Source of the DNA: JARRON01 sp037383845
GTDB lineage: Bacteria; Pseudomonadota; Gammaproteobacteria; Steroidobacterales; XN24
Assembly: GCA_037383845.1 (NCBI GenBank)
Contig: JARRON010000001.1
Span: 56,146 to 120,145 of the forward strand
DNA length: 64,000 bases
Direction of reading: 5' to 3'
Part shown: positions 44,663-54,763 of the stretch, in pieces
Numbering within the stretch: the stretch's first letter is position 1
Layout: every line of letters starts with the position of its first letter
Notes under the pieces: model-generated
Seen by the model: the letters and a program-made list of their open reading frames with translations, nothing else
Databases searched by the model: none
What the model was told of the DNA's origin: nothing
Position numbers and translations under genes: made by a program

Positions 44663-45619
44663 ATGGAATCCCGATTGCTCGTCGACCTGGGCGGAACCCA
44701 CCTGCGCTGCGCCCTGCAGTGCCCTGGCGGCGAGGCTTTCGCCGAACGGGAAGTGCGCTGCGCGGACTGGCCGGGACCCGGGGAGGCCATTGCCGACTAC
44801 CTCCGCCAGCGGCCCGAGCAGGTCACCCGGGGCGCCATCTGCGTGGCCGCGCCCGTTACCGGCGACCCGGTACGCATGACCAACCGGGCCTGGTCCTTCT
44901 CTGCCAGGGAACTGGCGGAGCAGGTCGGCCTGAGCGAGCTTCGGGTGGTCAACGACTTCACTGCCATGGCCATGTCGCTGCCTTTTCTTCCCCCGGACGG
45001 CATCCGGCAGATCGGCGCCGGCACGCCGGCCACCGGCGCCGCCGTGGCCGTCCTGGGCCCCGGCACGGGCCTCGGCGTCTCGGGACTGGTGCCGCTGGAC
45101 GGGCGCTGGGTCGCCCTGGCCAGCGAGGGCGGCCATGTCACGCTGCCGGCCGTCGACGAGCGGGAGACGGCGGTGATCTCGGTGCTGCGGCGGCGCATGG
45201 ACCATGTCTCCGCGGAGCGGCTGGTCTCGGGCTTCGGCCTGACCAATCTTCACGCCGCCCTGCAGGAACTCGCCGGGCAGCCCGCGGCGCAACCCCTGCC
45301 GGCGGAACAGATCACCGCCAGGGCCCGGGCCGGCGACGGCCTGGCCGCTGAGGCCCTGGAGCTGTTCTTCGCTTTCCTGGGCACCGTGGCCGGTGACCTT
45401 GCCCTCACCCTGGGCGCCCGGGGCGGTGTCTACGTGGCCGGCGGCATCGCCCGCCGGCTGGAGCCCGAGCTGGCCGCCTCCCGGTTCCGGCAGCGTTTCG
45501 AGGCCAAGGGCCGCTACGGCGACTATCTCCGCGGGGTCCCGACCTGGCTGATCACCGAAGCCAACCCGGCCTTCCGGGGCCTGGCGGCCATCCTGGACGG
45601 ACGCATGGCTTCCGGTTGA
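44663..45619 (+). CDS. glk: Glucokinase
   Basis: The 318-residue protein starts at ATG 44663. It opens with the phosphate-binding LLVDLGGTHLRCAL and contains VLGPGTGLGVSGL, ALASEGGHVTLPA and GGVYVAGGIARRLEPEL, the features of the proteobacterial Glk family rather than the ROK family (no CxCGxxGC zinc motif). It phosphorylates glucose to glucose 6-phosphate. It is divergent from the hybrid kinase and convergent with the universal stress gene. Confidence 0.92.
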   Translation: MESRLLVDLGGTHLRCALQCPGGEAFAEREVRCADWPGPGEAIADYLRQRPEQVTRGAICVAAPVTGDPVRMTNRAWSFSARELAEQVGLSELRVVNDFTAMAMSLPFLPPDGIRQIGAGTPATGAAVAVLGPGTGLGVSGLVPLDGRWVALASEGGHVTLPAVDERETAVISVLRRRMDHVSAERLVSGFGLTNLHAALQELAGQPAAQPLPAEQITARARAGDGLAAEALELFFAFLGTVAGDLALTLGARGGVYVAGGIARRLEPELAASRFRQRFEAKGRYGDYLRGVPTWLITEANPAFRGLAAILDGRMASG

Positions 45620-45625
45620 AGCCCT

Positions 45626-46609
45626 CTAGATGCCCGGCACGCCCACCACGGGCCCCGGCATCTGTTCGTCGGTCCAGGGCGTCTCCGACACCGGCGGGGC
45701 GAAGCCTTCCGGCTTGATCACCAGCAGGTCGCAGGGCAGCCGGTGCATGACCCGCTCCGCGGTGCTGCCGACGAAGATCCTGCCCAGGGGATTTCGGGCG
45801 ATGGCCCCCATCACCACGACGTCGGCGCCAACGTCACGACAGTAGTCCGGCAGCCGGTCGGCGGGCGGGCCTTCCTGCAGGTCCACCCGATCGGGCCTGA
45901 CGCCGGTCTCCTTGAACAGTGACTCCAGCGCGCGGGCGCGGCCGGATTCCAGCCGCGCCTCGGCGGCGTCCACCGGCAACTCGATATGCACCCCGGGGCC
46001 CGGGCCGTGGGCGATGGCCTCGAAGGCGTGGAACGCGCGGAGCTCTCCGCCCCATGCGCCGGACAGGGCGCCTGCGGCAGCGAGAATCCGCTGGTCCAGG
46101 CGGGAATCGCCGCCGTGGGGATGGCCCGGGTCCAGGGCGGCCACCACCGTGGGTGACGCTCGCCAGGGCGCGGGCGCACACAGCAACAGGGGCGCCGGAC
46201 AGTGCCGCACCAGCTGCCAGTCGCCGCCGGACAGGAAGTGGAAGCGACGGTCGCCGTCGGGGTGCGTGGCCCACATGACCAGGTCCGCTCCTCCGTGGAG
46301 GGCCCGCCTGATGAGCGCCTCCTCCCGCGGATGGTCCCAGCTCGCGTCGCAGTGGACGCCGGCAGCCACGCTCAGGCCCCCGGCCATCTCCTCCAGCCTG
46401 GCAAGGCCGGCATCCACCAGCCGCTGGCGGGCCTGCCTGAGGGCGTCGGGCTCGCGGAAATGCGCGCGGGATACAAGGGAGTTGTACACCGGGGCGTACA
46501 ACTCCACGGACGCGCCGAGGGCTTCAGCCAGCCTGCCGGCCTTGTCCAGCAGCACGGGCGCCTCCCGGTGGAGGTCGATGCCGACGAGAATGCGGGAAAC
46601 CTGTTTCAT
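45626..46609 (-). CDS. Tandem-domain universal stress protein (UspE-like)
   Basis: The 327-residue protein has two UspA domains (residues 1-150 and 155-310). The first domain starts SRILVGIDLHREAPVLLDKAG; the second ends with the ATP loop GAIARNPLGRIFVGSTAERV followed by LPCDLLVIKPEGF. Only the second domain shows the full ATP motif. The layout equals E. coli UspE. It is often induced under stress and low oxygen. The neighbour is the divergent FixL-like kinase gene. Confidence 0.88.
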   Translation of the reverse strand: MKQVSRILVGIDLHREAPVLLDKAGRLAEALGASVELYAPVYNSLVSRAHFREPDALRQARQRLVDAGLARLEEMAGGLSVAAGVHCDASWDHPREEALIRRALHGGADLVMWATHPDGDRRFHFLSGGDWQLVRHCPAPLLLCAPAPWRASPTVVAALDPGHPHGGDSRLDQRILAAAGALSGAWGGELRAFHAFEAIAHGPGPGVHIELPVDAAEARLESGRARALESLFKETGVRPDRVDLQEGPPADRLPDYCRDVGADVVVMGAIARNPLGRIFVGSTAERVMHRLPCDLLVIKPEGFAPPVSETPWTDEQMPGPVVGVPGI

Positions 46610-46759
46610 GTCCAGCCCCTCCCGGCCGCCGGGCGAGGACGTCAGGCGCGGAACGGGCGGCCGCGCCGGCGCGACGCCCCTGCGGGACTTGTTCGCAGAT
46701 GACCTAACGGTATCCTAGCAGCCGCGCGGGCGCCTTTCCGCGACCCGGAGCGATCCAAC

Positions 46760-49096
46760 ATGAGCACTCCCGGCACCAAATCCAGGCCGCGGGCAGCCGC
46801 GTCTTCGGCAACCCTTCCCCAGGCCTTCGCGGGCAGCCAGCTCGCCACGCTGCTGAACGCGACGCCGGACGGCATCGTGCTCATCGACGCCCAGGGCATC
46901 ATCCAGAATTTCAATCCCGGGGCGGAGAAGATCTTCGGCTACGCCGCCGCCGAGGTCATCGGCCGCAACATCTCCCTGCTGATGCCGGAGCCCCACCGGG
47001 AATCCCACGACGGCTACCTGCAGCGCTACAGCGACACCGGCGAGGCACGCATGATGCGCGCACCCCGGGAGGTGGAGGCGCAGCGCAAGGGCGGGAAGAG
47101 TTTCCCGGCGGAGGTTTCCGTTGGCGAAGTGCTGACGGACGGGGCGCCCTACTTCATCGGCATCGTGCGGGACATGACCGAGCGCCGGGCCGCGGAGGAG
47201 CGGCTCCGGAAGGTGGAGGCCAACCTGCTGGCCGCCCAGACCCTCGCCCACGTGGGCAGCTTCGAAGGTCCCTGGCCCGGGCCGGGCGAGTTCTTCTGGT
47301 CGGAGGAACTGCTCCGGATCGCCGGCCTTCCCGCGGACGATGCGCCGCCGTCCATGGAGCACTTCGTCCAGGCCTACGTTCATCCGGAGGACCGGGGTGC
47401 GGTGCGGGTGTCACTGGAGCGGGCCGCCCGGGAGGGCCGAAGCGGGCAGGTGGAACACCGCATCATCCGGCCCGACGGCCAGCGCCGTCACCTCCAGACC
47501 ATTCACCAGGTGGTCACGGATGCCCGCAGCGGCGAGCGGCGCATACAGGGCACGTCCCTGGACCTGACCCAGCGGCGCGAGGCAGAAGAAGCCCTGCGCC
47601 GCGAGCGGGACCGGGCGCAGCGCTACCTCGACCTGGTGAACGTGCTCATCATCGCCGTGGATCGCGACGGCCGGATCACCCTGGTCAACCGGGAAGGCTG
47701 CGAACTGCTGGGCTACCCGGAAGACGAACTGGTGGGCAAGGACTTCTTCGCCGCCTGCCAGCCGCCGGGCACTGCCGGGCGTGCCCGGATCCTGTTCGAG
47801 GAGGCGCTCAAGGGACGGATCGACGAGTTCAGCCTCATCGAGGGTCCGGTGCTCACCCGCAGCGGCCGGACCCGGCGGGTGCGCTGGCGCAACCAGTTCC
47901 TGCGCGACGACAGCGGCGCCGTCACGGGCGTCCTGTCCGCCGGCGAGGACGTTACCGAGCAGCGGGAGACCGAGGCCCAGCTGCGCCAGGCCGAAGAGGA
48001 GCTCAGGCTCATCTTCCGCCGCGCGCCCGTCGGCATGGCCACACTGTCGGCTGCCCACGGCGTGGACGGGCATTTCCTCAGCACGAACCAGGCCATGTGC
48101 TCCATGCTGGGCTACACGGAAACCGAGCTGCTGGGCAAGTCCATGCGCGACCTGACCCACCCGGACGACGTTGGCGACGTGGCCGAGCAGCTGGACTCCC
48201 TGTTCTCCGGCAGCGAGTCGGTCAAGCACGAGACCCGCTATTTCCGGAAGGACGGCCGCATCGCCCACGCCCTGGTGCACCACAGCCTGGTGGCGGACAG
48301 CCGGGGTCGGCCGCTGATCATCATCAGCCAGATCCTCGACCGGACGGACGTGGTTGAGGCCGAGATGGAGGCGCGCCAGCAGCGGGCCCGCCTGGCTCAC
48401 GTGGCCCGGCTGGGGACCCTGGGCGAGATGGCCGCCGGCATCGCCCATGAGCTGAACCAGCCGCTGGCGGCCATCGCCAACTACACCCGCGCCTGCCAGC
48501 GGCTCCTGTCCATGGGCGAGATCGACCCGGAAGAACTCAGCGACGTCATGGGCCGGGTCACCGGCCAGGCGCGGCGGGCCGGCGACGTCATCCACCGGCT
48601 GCGTAATTTCGTGCGCCGCCAGACCACGGAACGCCGTCCCCACCGGGTCAACGACCTGGTGGAGGAGATTCTGCCGCTGGTGGAGCTGGACGCCCGCTCC
48701 CACGAGGTGGAGCTGGTGCTCGAGCTCTCGGAGGACCTGCCCCGCGTGCAGTGCGACGGCATCCAGCTGCAGCAGGTCCTGCTCAATCTCACCCGCAACG
48801 CCGTCGAAGCCATGAACCCGGTGGAGAGCTCCAAGCGGCTGACCATCGTCAGCCGTCTGCACGACGCGGAGAGCGTGGAAGTCCGCGTGGAGGACACCGG
48901 CGAAGGCGTCCCTGACGACCTGGTGGAGCAGCTGTTCGAGCCGTTCTTCACCACCAAGCCGGAGGGCATGGGACTCGGACTGTCGCTGAGCCGGTCCATC
49001 GTGGAGGCACATGGAGGCACACTGCGGTACGATTCGCGGCCGGGAGGCGGCAGCGTGTTCAGCATCCTGCTGCCAACGGCACCGGAGGAGGAATAA
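46760..49096 (+). CDS. fixL: FixL-like multi-PAS oxygen-sensor histidine kinase
   Basis: The 778-residue protein has four PAS domains (about 28-150, 165-290, 290-415, 415-545), then HisKA and HATPase. The first PAS is FixL-like (GRNISLLMPEPHRESHDGYLQ, split here) with His83 in ESHDGYL and Arg103 in APREV; their spacing of 20 equals the heme ligand His200 and oxygen-bonding Arg220 of Bradyrhizobium FixL. The H-box has His563 (AAGIAHELNQPLAAI), and the ATP boxes (NLTRNAVEAM, VEDTGEGVP, GMGLGLSLSRSIVEAHGG) are intact. Its TAA overlaps the fixJ ATG. A heme oxygen-sensor function is inferred from these residues. Confidence 0.9.
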   Translation: MSTPGTKSRPRAAASSATLPQAFAGSQLATLLNATPDGIVLIDAQGIIQNFNPGAEKIFGYAAAEVIGRNISLLMPEPHRESHDGYLQRYSDTGEARMMRAPREVEAQRKGGKSFPAEVSVGEVLTDGAPYFIGIVRDMTERRAAEERLRKVEANLLAAQTLAHVGSFEGPWPGPGEFFWSEELLRIAGLPADDAPPSMEHFVQAYVHPEDRGAVRVSLERAAREGRSGQVEHRIIRPDGQRRHLQTIHQVVTDARSGERRIQGTSLDLTQRREAEEALRRERDRAQRYLDLVNVLIIAVDRDGRITLVNREGCELLGYPEDELVGKDFFAACQPPGTAGRARILFEEALKGRIDEFSLIEGPVLTRSGRTRRVRWRNQFLRDDSGAVTGVLSAGEDVTEQRETEAQLRQAEEELRLIFRRAPVGMATLSAAHGVDGHFLSTNQAMCSMLGYTETELLGKSMRDLTHPDDVGDVAEQLDSLFSGSESVKHETRYFRKDGRIAHALVHHSLVADSRGRPLIIISQILDRTDVVEAEMEARQQRARLAHVARLGTLGEMAAGIAHELNQPLAAIANYTRACQRLLSMGEIDPEELSDVMGRVTGQARRAGDVIHRLRNFVRRQTTERRPHRVNDLVEEILPLVELDARSHEVELVLELSEDLPRVQCDGIQLQQVLLNLTRNAVEAMNPVESSKRLTIVSRLHDAESVEVRVEDTGEGVPDDLVEQLFEPFFTTKPEGMGLGLSLSRSIVEAHGGTLRYDSRPGGGSVFSILLPTAPEEE

Positions 49097-49710
49097 TGGC
49101 GTCCACTGACGCAACGGTTTTCATTGTCGACGACGACGAGGCGGTGCGGGACTCCCTGGGACTGCTGCTGCGGTCAGGGGGCTACCGGGCCCGCTGCTAC
49201 GGAAGTGCCCAGGAGTTTCTCAAGGCCTTCGACGTCCGGGACCAGGGCTGTCTCGTGCTGGACATCCGCATGCCCGGCATGACGGGCCTGGACCTGCAGA
49301 AGCACCTGGAAGAGATCGGCTGCAACATTCCCATCATTTTCATCACCGGCCACGGCGATATCCCCATGGCCGTGGAAGCTGTCCGCATGGGTGCCATCGA
49401 CTTCCTGCAGAAGCCATTCAGCGACGAAGAGCTCATGTCGCGCATCGCCGACGCCCTGGATGTCGCCGCGCGCCAGCGCGAAGGCGAACTGGAGCGCATG
49501 GACATCCTCGACCGGGTGGAGACGCTGACCGCCCGCGAGAAGGAAGTCATGGGCCAGGTCGTCCAGGGCAAGGCGAACAAGGTCATCGCCGCCGACCTGG
49601 GCGTCAGCCAGCGCACGGTGGAGATACACCGGGCCCGGGTGATGGAAAAAATGCAGGCGAACTCCCTCGCCCATCTCGTTCGAATGGTGATGGTGGCGGA
49701 AGCCGAATAA
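49096..49710 (+). CDS. fixJ: FixJ-like response regulator
   Basis: The 204-residue protein has a receiver with Asp56 (VLDIRMPGMTGLDLQ), Thr/Gly switch region ITGHGDIPMAVEAV and Lys106 (LQKPFSDEEL), then a LuxR-type helix-turn-helix (LTAREKEVMGQVVQGKANKVIAADLGVSQRTVEIHRARVMEK, shown in parts). It matches the FixJ/TodT/NodW group. It is the cognate partner of the FixL-like kinase with overlapping start and stop. In rhizobia FixJ drives microaerobic genes; here the targets are unknown, although candidate sites follow at 49739 and 52900. Confidence 0.92.
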   Translation: MASTDATVFIVDDDEAVRDSLGLLLRSGGYRARCYGSAQEFLKAFDVRDQGCLVLDIRMPGMTGLDLQKHLEEIGCNIPIIFITGHGDIPMAVEAVRMGAIDFLQKPFSDEELMSRIADALDVAARQREGELERMDILDRVETLTAREKEVMGQVVQGKANKVIAADLGVSQRTVEIHRARVMEKMQANSLAHLVRMVMVAEAE

Positions 49711-49738
49711 GGCGCATTTCCCGGCGCGGGAATGACCC

Positions 49739-49755
49739 TTAGGTAGATTCTCTTA
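49739..49755 (+). promoter_or_regulatory. Candidate FixJ-type binding site before the lone receiver gene
   Basis: TTAGGTAGATTCTCTTA resembles rhizobial FixJ sites as remembered (TTAAGTAATTTCCCTTA-like). It is centred about 44 bases before a plausible start, with a weak -10, AATACT, at 49779-49784. The consensus is from memory and needs checking. Confidence 0.3.
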
Positions 49756-49811
49756 TTTCAAACTCGGCGCCGGCTTCCAATACTGGCCGCGGAAAAAGAA
49801 CGCAGCGGGAC

Positions 49812-50267
49812 ATGCCTTTTGTGGGTGTGTCGATGTGCGTCGTGGCCCGGTCCAACGAGATGGCTCCAGTTCCCGGAAGCGCAGCCGAGGTAACGTCTCC
49901 AAAGGTCTGTATTGTCGAGACGGATCCGGAAGAGCGCGCAGCACTTGCCCATCTTCTGGGCCATCTGCCTATTCCCGTCAGCACTTTCGATTCTGCCGAA
50001 GCCCTCCTTGATGCCCTCGAGGGCATAGACTGCCGCGTACTGATCTCCGACCTCAGCCTGCCGGGCAAGAGCGGCCTGGAACTACTCCAGGAACTCAGCG
50101 CCCGCGGCCGCCGTGTGCCCACCATCCTGCTGGCGGAGGGCTCGGACGTGGGAACCGCGGTTCACGCCATGCGGGCCGGCGCGATGGACTTCATCGAGAA
50201 ACCGGTCATCGACCGGATCCTGCTGCGCCGCGTGAAGGACGTCCTCGCCCGTCCGCCGGCGTCCTGA
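49812..50267 (+). CDS. Stand-alone receiver-domain protein
   Basis: The 151-residue protein is a single receiver: VETDPEERAALAHLL for the acidic pocket, LISDLSLPGKSGLELLQEL with Asp80, and DFIEKPV with the switch Lys. The Thr/Ser switch position is Ala (LLAEGSD). There is no output domain. The preferred start is ambiguous (ATG 49812, 49833 or 49860; the last gives the most compact domain). It sits directly after fixLJ on the same strand, so it could act as a phosphate sink or feedback element for FixL, like FixT, which is inference. Confidence 0.78.
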   Translation: MPFVGVSMCVVARSNEMAPVPGSAAEVTSPKVCIVETDPEERAALAHLLGHLPIPVSTFDSAEALLDALEGIDCRVLISDLSLPGKSGLELLQELSARGRRVPTILLAEGSDVGTAVHAMRAGAMDFIEKPVIDRILLRRVKDVLARPPAS

Positions 50268-50277
50268 CGCCCGCTCT

Positions 50278-51294
50278 TCAGAGCAGGGTGCGCTGCACCT
50301 TCAGCTCGTAGTCGTCCAGGGAACGGCTGCTGCTCCAGGCCTCGTCAAGGGAGACGGTCCCGGGCTTGTGGGCGTGCATGCCGACCATGACGCCGGTAAC
50401 GCCCTCGAGTGCCACCTCGACGGCGTAGGTGCCAAGGGTAGAGGCAAGGATCCGGTCCGGTGCCGCAGGCCGGCCGCCGCGCTGGATGTGACCGAGGATC
50501 ACCGCCCGGCAGCCGAATCCCAGGCGTCCCTCCAGTTCCTTGGCCAGGGTGGCGGTGTCGCGGATCCGGCTTCGGCCGTCCAGGGACGGGATGCCCGCCT
50601 CCACTGCGCCCTCGGCGACAATGACCAGGCACGATAGCTTGCCCCTGCGCCGGCTTTCCAGGATGCCATCGGCAAGGTCTCCCAGATCCACGGGCTCGTC
50701 CGGCAGCAGCAGGAACTCCGCGCCGCCGGCGATGGCCACGCCCAGGGCGATGAACCCGGCCTGGCGCCCCATGACTTCCACCAGGAAGATACGCTCGAAG
50801 GCCTCGGCCGTGTCCCGTACCTTGTCGATGGCGTCCATCGCCGTGTCCAGGGCGGTGAAGTAGCCGATCGTGTGGTCAGTGCCGTAGACGTCGTTGTCGA
50901 TGGTGCCGGGCAGACCGATGATCTGCCCTTCCCAGACCCGGCCCAGCAGGCTAGCGCCGTGGAGCGAGCCGTCGCCGCCGATGACCATGAGGGCGTCCAC
51001 GTCCAGGGCCTCGAGGTTACCCGCGGCCTTCCTCCGTCCGGCTTCCGTCCGGAACTCCCGGGACCGTGCCGAGCGCAGGATGGTGCCGCCGCGCTGGACG
51101 ATGTTGGATACCGAACCGTAGTCCAGCATGGTGTAGTCCCGGTTGAGGATGCCCTCGTATCCCCGGTAGAAGCCGAGGACCTCCAGGCCGTGGCCCAGAG
51201 CCGTACGGGTGATGGCGCGGATGGCCGCGTTCATGCCGGGCGCGTCTCCGCCGCTGGTCATCACCGCGATGCGCCGGATAGCTGGACTGGACAT
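50278..51294 (-). CDS. pfkA: ATP-dependent 6-phosphofructokinase
   Basis: The 338-residue protein starts at ATG 51294 with GGGGAGG upstream. It shows MTSGGDAPGMNAAIR, IGGDGSLHGA (the Gly-Ser in place of GGDDT marks the ATP-dependent form rather than the pyrophosphate type), PGTIDNDV with the catalytic Asp and VMGRQAGFIALG. It commits fructose 6-phosphate to glycolysis and, with Glk, completes upper glycolysis in this window. It is divergent from the beta-propeller gene. Confidence 0.93.
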   Translation of the reverse strand: MSSPAIRRIAVMTSGGDAPGMNAAIRAITRTALGHGLEVLGFYRGYEGILNRDYTMLDYGSVSNIVQRGGTILRSARSREFRTEAGRRKAAGNLEALDVDALMVIGGDGSLHGASLLGRVWEGQIIGLPGTIDNDVYGTDHTIGYFTALDTAMDAIDKVRDTAEAFERIFLVEVMGRQAGFIALGVAIAGGAEFLLLPDEPVDLGDLADGILESRRRGKLSCLVIVAEGAVEAGIPSLDGRSRIRDTATLAKELEGRLGFGCRAVILGHIQRGGRPAAPDRILASTLGTYAVEVALEGVTGVMVGMHAHKPGTVSLDEAWSSSRSLDDYELKVQRTLL

Positions 51295-51421
51295 GCGGGC
51301 CGCCTCCCCTTTTGCAGCCGGGTGTGCTTCCCCGCGGGCGCCGCGAAACAGCCCCGGCACCGGCAGCCTGTCCGGGGATAGCGCCGGGCGCGGGGCGGAC
51401 AACCGGGCGGGCGGGGTCGCT

Positions 51422-51446
51422 TTGTGACATAAGATTGTGACATAAG
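51422..51446. repeat. Tandem direct repeat in the pfkA/beta-propeller intergenic region
   Basis: TTGTGACATAAG occurs at 51422-51433 and 51435-51446, a 13-base period. It could be a two-half-site operator for the divergent genes. No known regulator is assigned. Confidence 0.6.
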
Positions 51447-51491
51447 TACCGCGCGCCGCCCGCTGGCTTGCAGTAAGCTTCGGACCCCAAG

Positions 51492-52625
51492 ATGGGTGCG
51501 ATACTGAGACTCTTCATCCTGGTCGTCCTGCTCGCGGCAGCCGTGCTGGGCGTGCTGCGCCTGCATTTCGGCGGCGGCGGCAGCTACGCCAACCTGGCCA
51601 CGGATCCCATCGTCGAGGAAAGCGGCCTTGAGCTGGTGGCCTCCTATCCCGAGCCCGTCGGCAACGTGGCCGTCAGCCCCTCCGGGCGCATTTTCTTCAC
51701 GGTCCACCCTGAAGCCCGCCCGCCAGGGCCCAGGCTGCTGGAATGGCGGGACGGCAACGCCGTGGCATTCCCGGACCTCTCGGTCCAGCAGGCGGTCCTG
51801 GAGTCGCCCCTCGGAGTCGTCGTGGACCGGCAGAACCGGCTGTGGGTCATCGATCCCGCCGGGCACGGGTTCGGGCGCCCCAGGATCGTCGCCGTCGACC
51901 TGGCCACCGGGCAGGTGGTGCACGAGCATGTCTTCCCCCGGGACATCGCCCCGCGGGGATCCTTCCTGCAGGACCTGCAGGTGGACCCGACGGGCCGGAC
52001 GGTCTACATCGCCGACGTGAGCCTCTGGCGGGATTCTCCCGCGCTGGTGGTCTACGACACCGCGACGCGCCGTTCCCGGCGGGTCCTGGAAGACGACGCT
52101 TCCGTGCGGCCCCAGGACTGGATCATCGAAACGCCGGTCCGGGAGATGCGCTTTCTCGGCGGCGTCGTGCCGATGAAGCCGGGCCTGGACGGCGTGGCCC
52201 TGGATCCGACCGGCGAATGGCTCTACTACGGCGCCATGGCGCACGACACCCTCTTCCGGATTCCCACCGCCATCCTGAAGAATCCCCAGCTGGGCGAGCG
52301 GGAGATCGCCGAGGCCGTGGAAGCGGTGGGACGCAAGCCCCTCAGCGACGGCCTGTCCGCCGACCTGGCCGGCAACGTCTACATCACCGACGTGGAGCAC
52401 GGCGCGGTCCATCGCATGTCCCCCGGCGGCAGGCTCATGACAATCGTGCGTTCGCCGCGTATCCGCTGGGCCGACGCCCTGTCCTTCGGTCCGGGGGGCT
52501 GGCTGTACCTGGCCGACAGCGCCCTGCCCGAGGTCATTATGAGAACCCGCAGCCAGATTGCTTCCGCCGCGCCCTACCACATCTATCGCTTCCAGCCGGG
52601 CACCACCGGGATCCCGGGCCAGTAG
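51492..52625 (+). CDS. Exported or membrane-anchored royal-jelly/yellow-type beta-propeller protein
   Basis: The 377-residue protein has an N-terminal hydrophobic segment (residues 3-23; LRLFILVVLLAAAVLGVLRL), then a six-bladed propeller of the major royal jelly protein/yellow family: VAVSPSGRIFFTVHPEARP, LQDLQVDPTGRTVYIADVS, GLDGVALDPTGEWLYYGAM and LSADLAGNVYITDVEHGAV. Bacterial members are called L-dopachrome tautomerase-related, without proven activity. The gene is divergent from pfkA; the FNR-type promoter region follows. Confidence 0.82.
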   Translation: MGAILRLFILVVLLAAAVLGVLRLHFGGGGSYANLATDPIVEESGLELVASYPEPVGNVAVSPSGRIFFTVHPEARPPGPRLLEWRDGNAVAFPDLSVQQAVLESPLGVVVDRQNRLWVIDPAGHGFGRPRIVAVDLATGQVVHEHVFPRDIAPRGSFLQDLQVDPTGRTVYIADVSLWRDSPALVVYDTATRRSRRVLEDDASVRPQDWIIETPVREMRFLGGVVPMKPGLDGVALDPTGEWLYYGAMAHDTLFRIPTAILKNPQLGEREIAEAVEAVGRKPLSDGLSADLAGNVYITDVEHGAVHRMSPGGRLMTIVRSPRIRWADALSFGPGGWLYLADSALPEVIMRTRSQIASAAPYHIYRFQPGTTGIPGQ

Positions 52626-52670
52626 GCATCCCCGGTTTCGGTAATTACGGGGAACGGATCGTCCGGGAAA

Positions 52671-52712
52671 TTGACCTGGATCAATGCGCGGGCGCCGCGG
52701 CTTTTCTATAAA
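52671..52712 (+). promoter_or_regulatory. Class II FNR/Anr-dependent promoter
   Basis: TTGACCTGGATCAA (52671-52684) matches the FNR consensus TTGAT-N4-ATCAA with one change. TATAAA (52707-52712) is a -10 element, and the predicted start near 52719 lies exactly 41.5 bases from the centre of the box, the class II geometry. There is no -35 hexamer apart from the box. Confidence 0.75.
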
Positions 52713-52718
52713 TGACCC

Positions 52719-52864
52719 TGGCAGTCGAGTTCACAAGGACGTTTCTCCGGTCCGGTCTGCCAGGACGGCAGGCTGATCCGGCAGAGGCCCTGGAGGCCCC
52801 GGCTCCCGACACACTCTCCTCTTGGGTTGACCCCCGAAGCGCCAGTTTCGGGGGTCTTTCCTTG
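52719..52864 (+). ncRNA. Candidate oxygen-regulated small RNA (about 145 nt)
   Basis: From the predicted start at 52719 to the terminator at 52829-52864 there is no coding frame with a ribosome site. The transcript has an internal CTGCC/GGCAG hairpin and, just before the terminator, an unpaired-looking CTCTCCTCTT (52814-52823) complementary to Shine-Dalgarno sequences. This layout is that of FNR-activated small RNAs. A leader of the downstream operon that reads through the terminator is the alternative. Confidence 0.55.
52829..52864 (+). terminator. Strong Rho-independent terminator
   Basis: GACCCCCGAA (52829-52838) pairs exactly with TTCGGGGGTC (52847-52856) around an 8-base loop, followed by TTTCCTTG. 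Confidence 0.85.
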
Positions 52865-52899
52865 TGGGTACCCGAAGCCCGGCAGGGCTCCGCCCTGGC

Positions 52900-52916
52900 T
52901 CCGTAGTTTCCCTCAC
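52900..52916 (+). promoter_or_regulatory. Candidate FixJ-type binding site upstream of the acetyl-CoA synthetase gene
   Basis: TCCGTAGTTTCCCTCACG resembles the GTAGTTTCCC core recalled for rhizobial FixJ targets, about 85 bases before the ATG at 52991. The match is from memory and unproven. Confidence 0.3.
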
Positions 52917-52990
52917 GGTAGCGCTGCCGGCGCGCAACTACGCTCCCGGTGAGACTTGCAAGGTATCTGCGAGACCAGCGGGTGCCGTTC

Positions 52991-54759
<1,769 letters not shown>

Positions 54760-54763
<4 letters not shown>

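Larger units (their letters stand above)
52626..52990. other. 365-base gap containing an FNR-type promoter, a short transcript and a terminator
   Basis: No protein gene is supported between the beta-propeller stop and the acetyl-CoA synthetase start. It holds an FNR box, a -10 box, a small-RNA-like stretch, a strong terminator (listed separately), a small GC hairpin (about 52883-52897) and a FixJ-like site at 52900. Confidence 0.7.

Noticed and set aside
51424..51440. Possible CRP site from TGTGA half-sites
   Set aside because: The second TGTGA is a direct, not inverted, repeat, so it does not form TGTGA-N6-TCACA.
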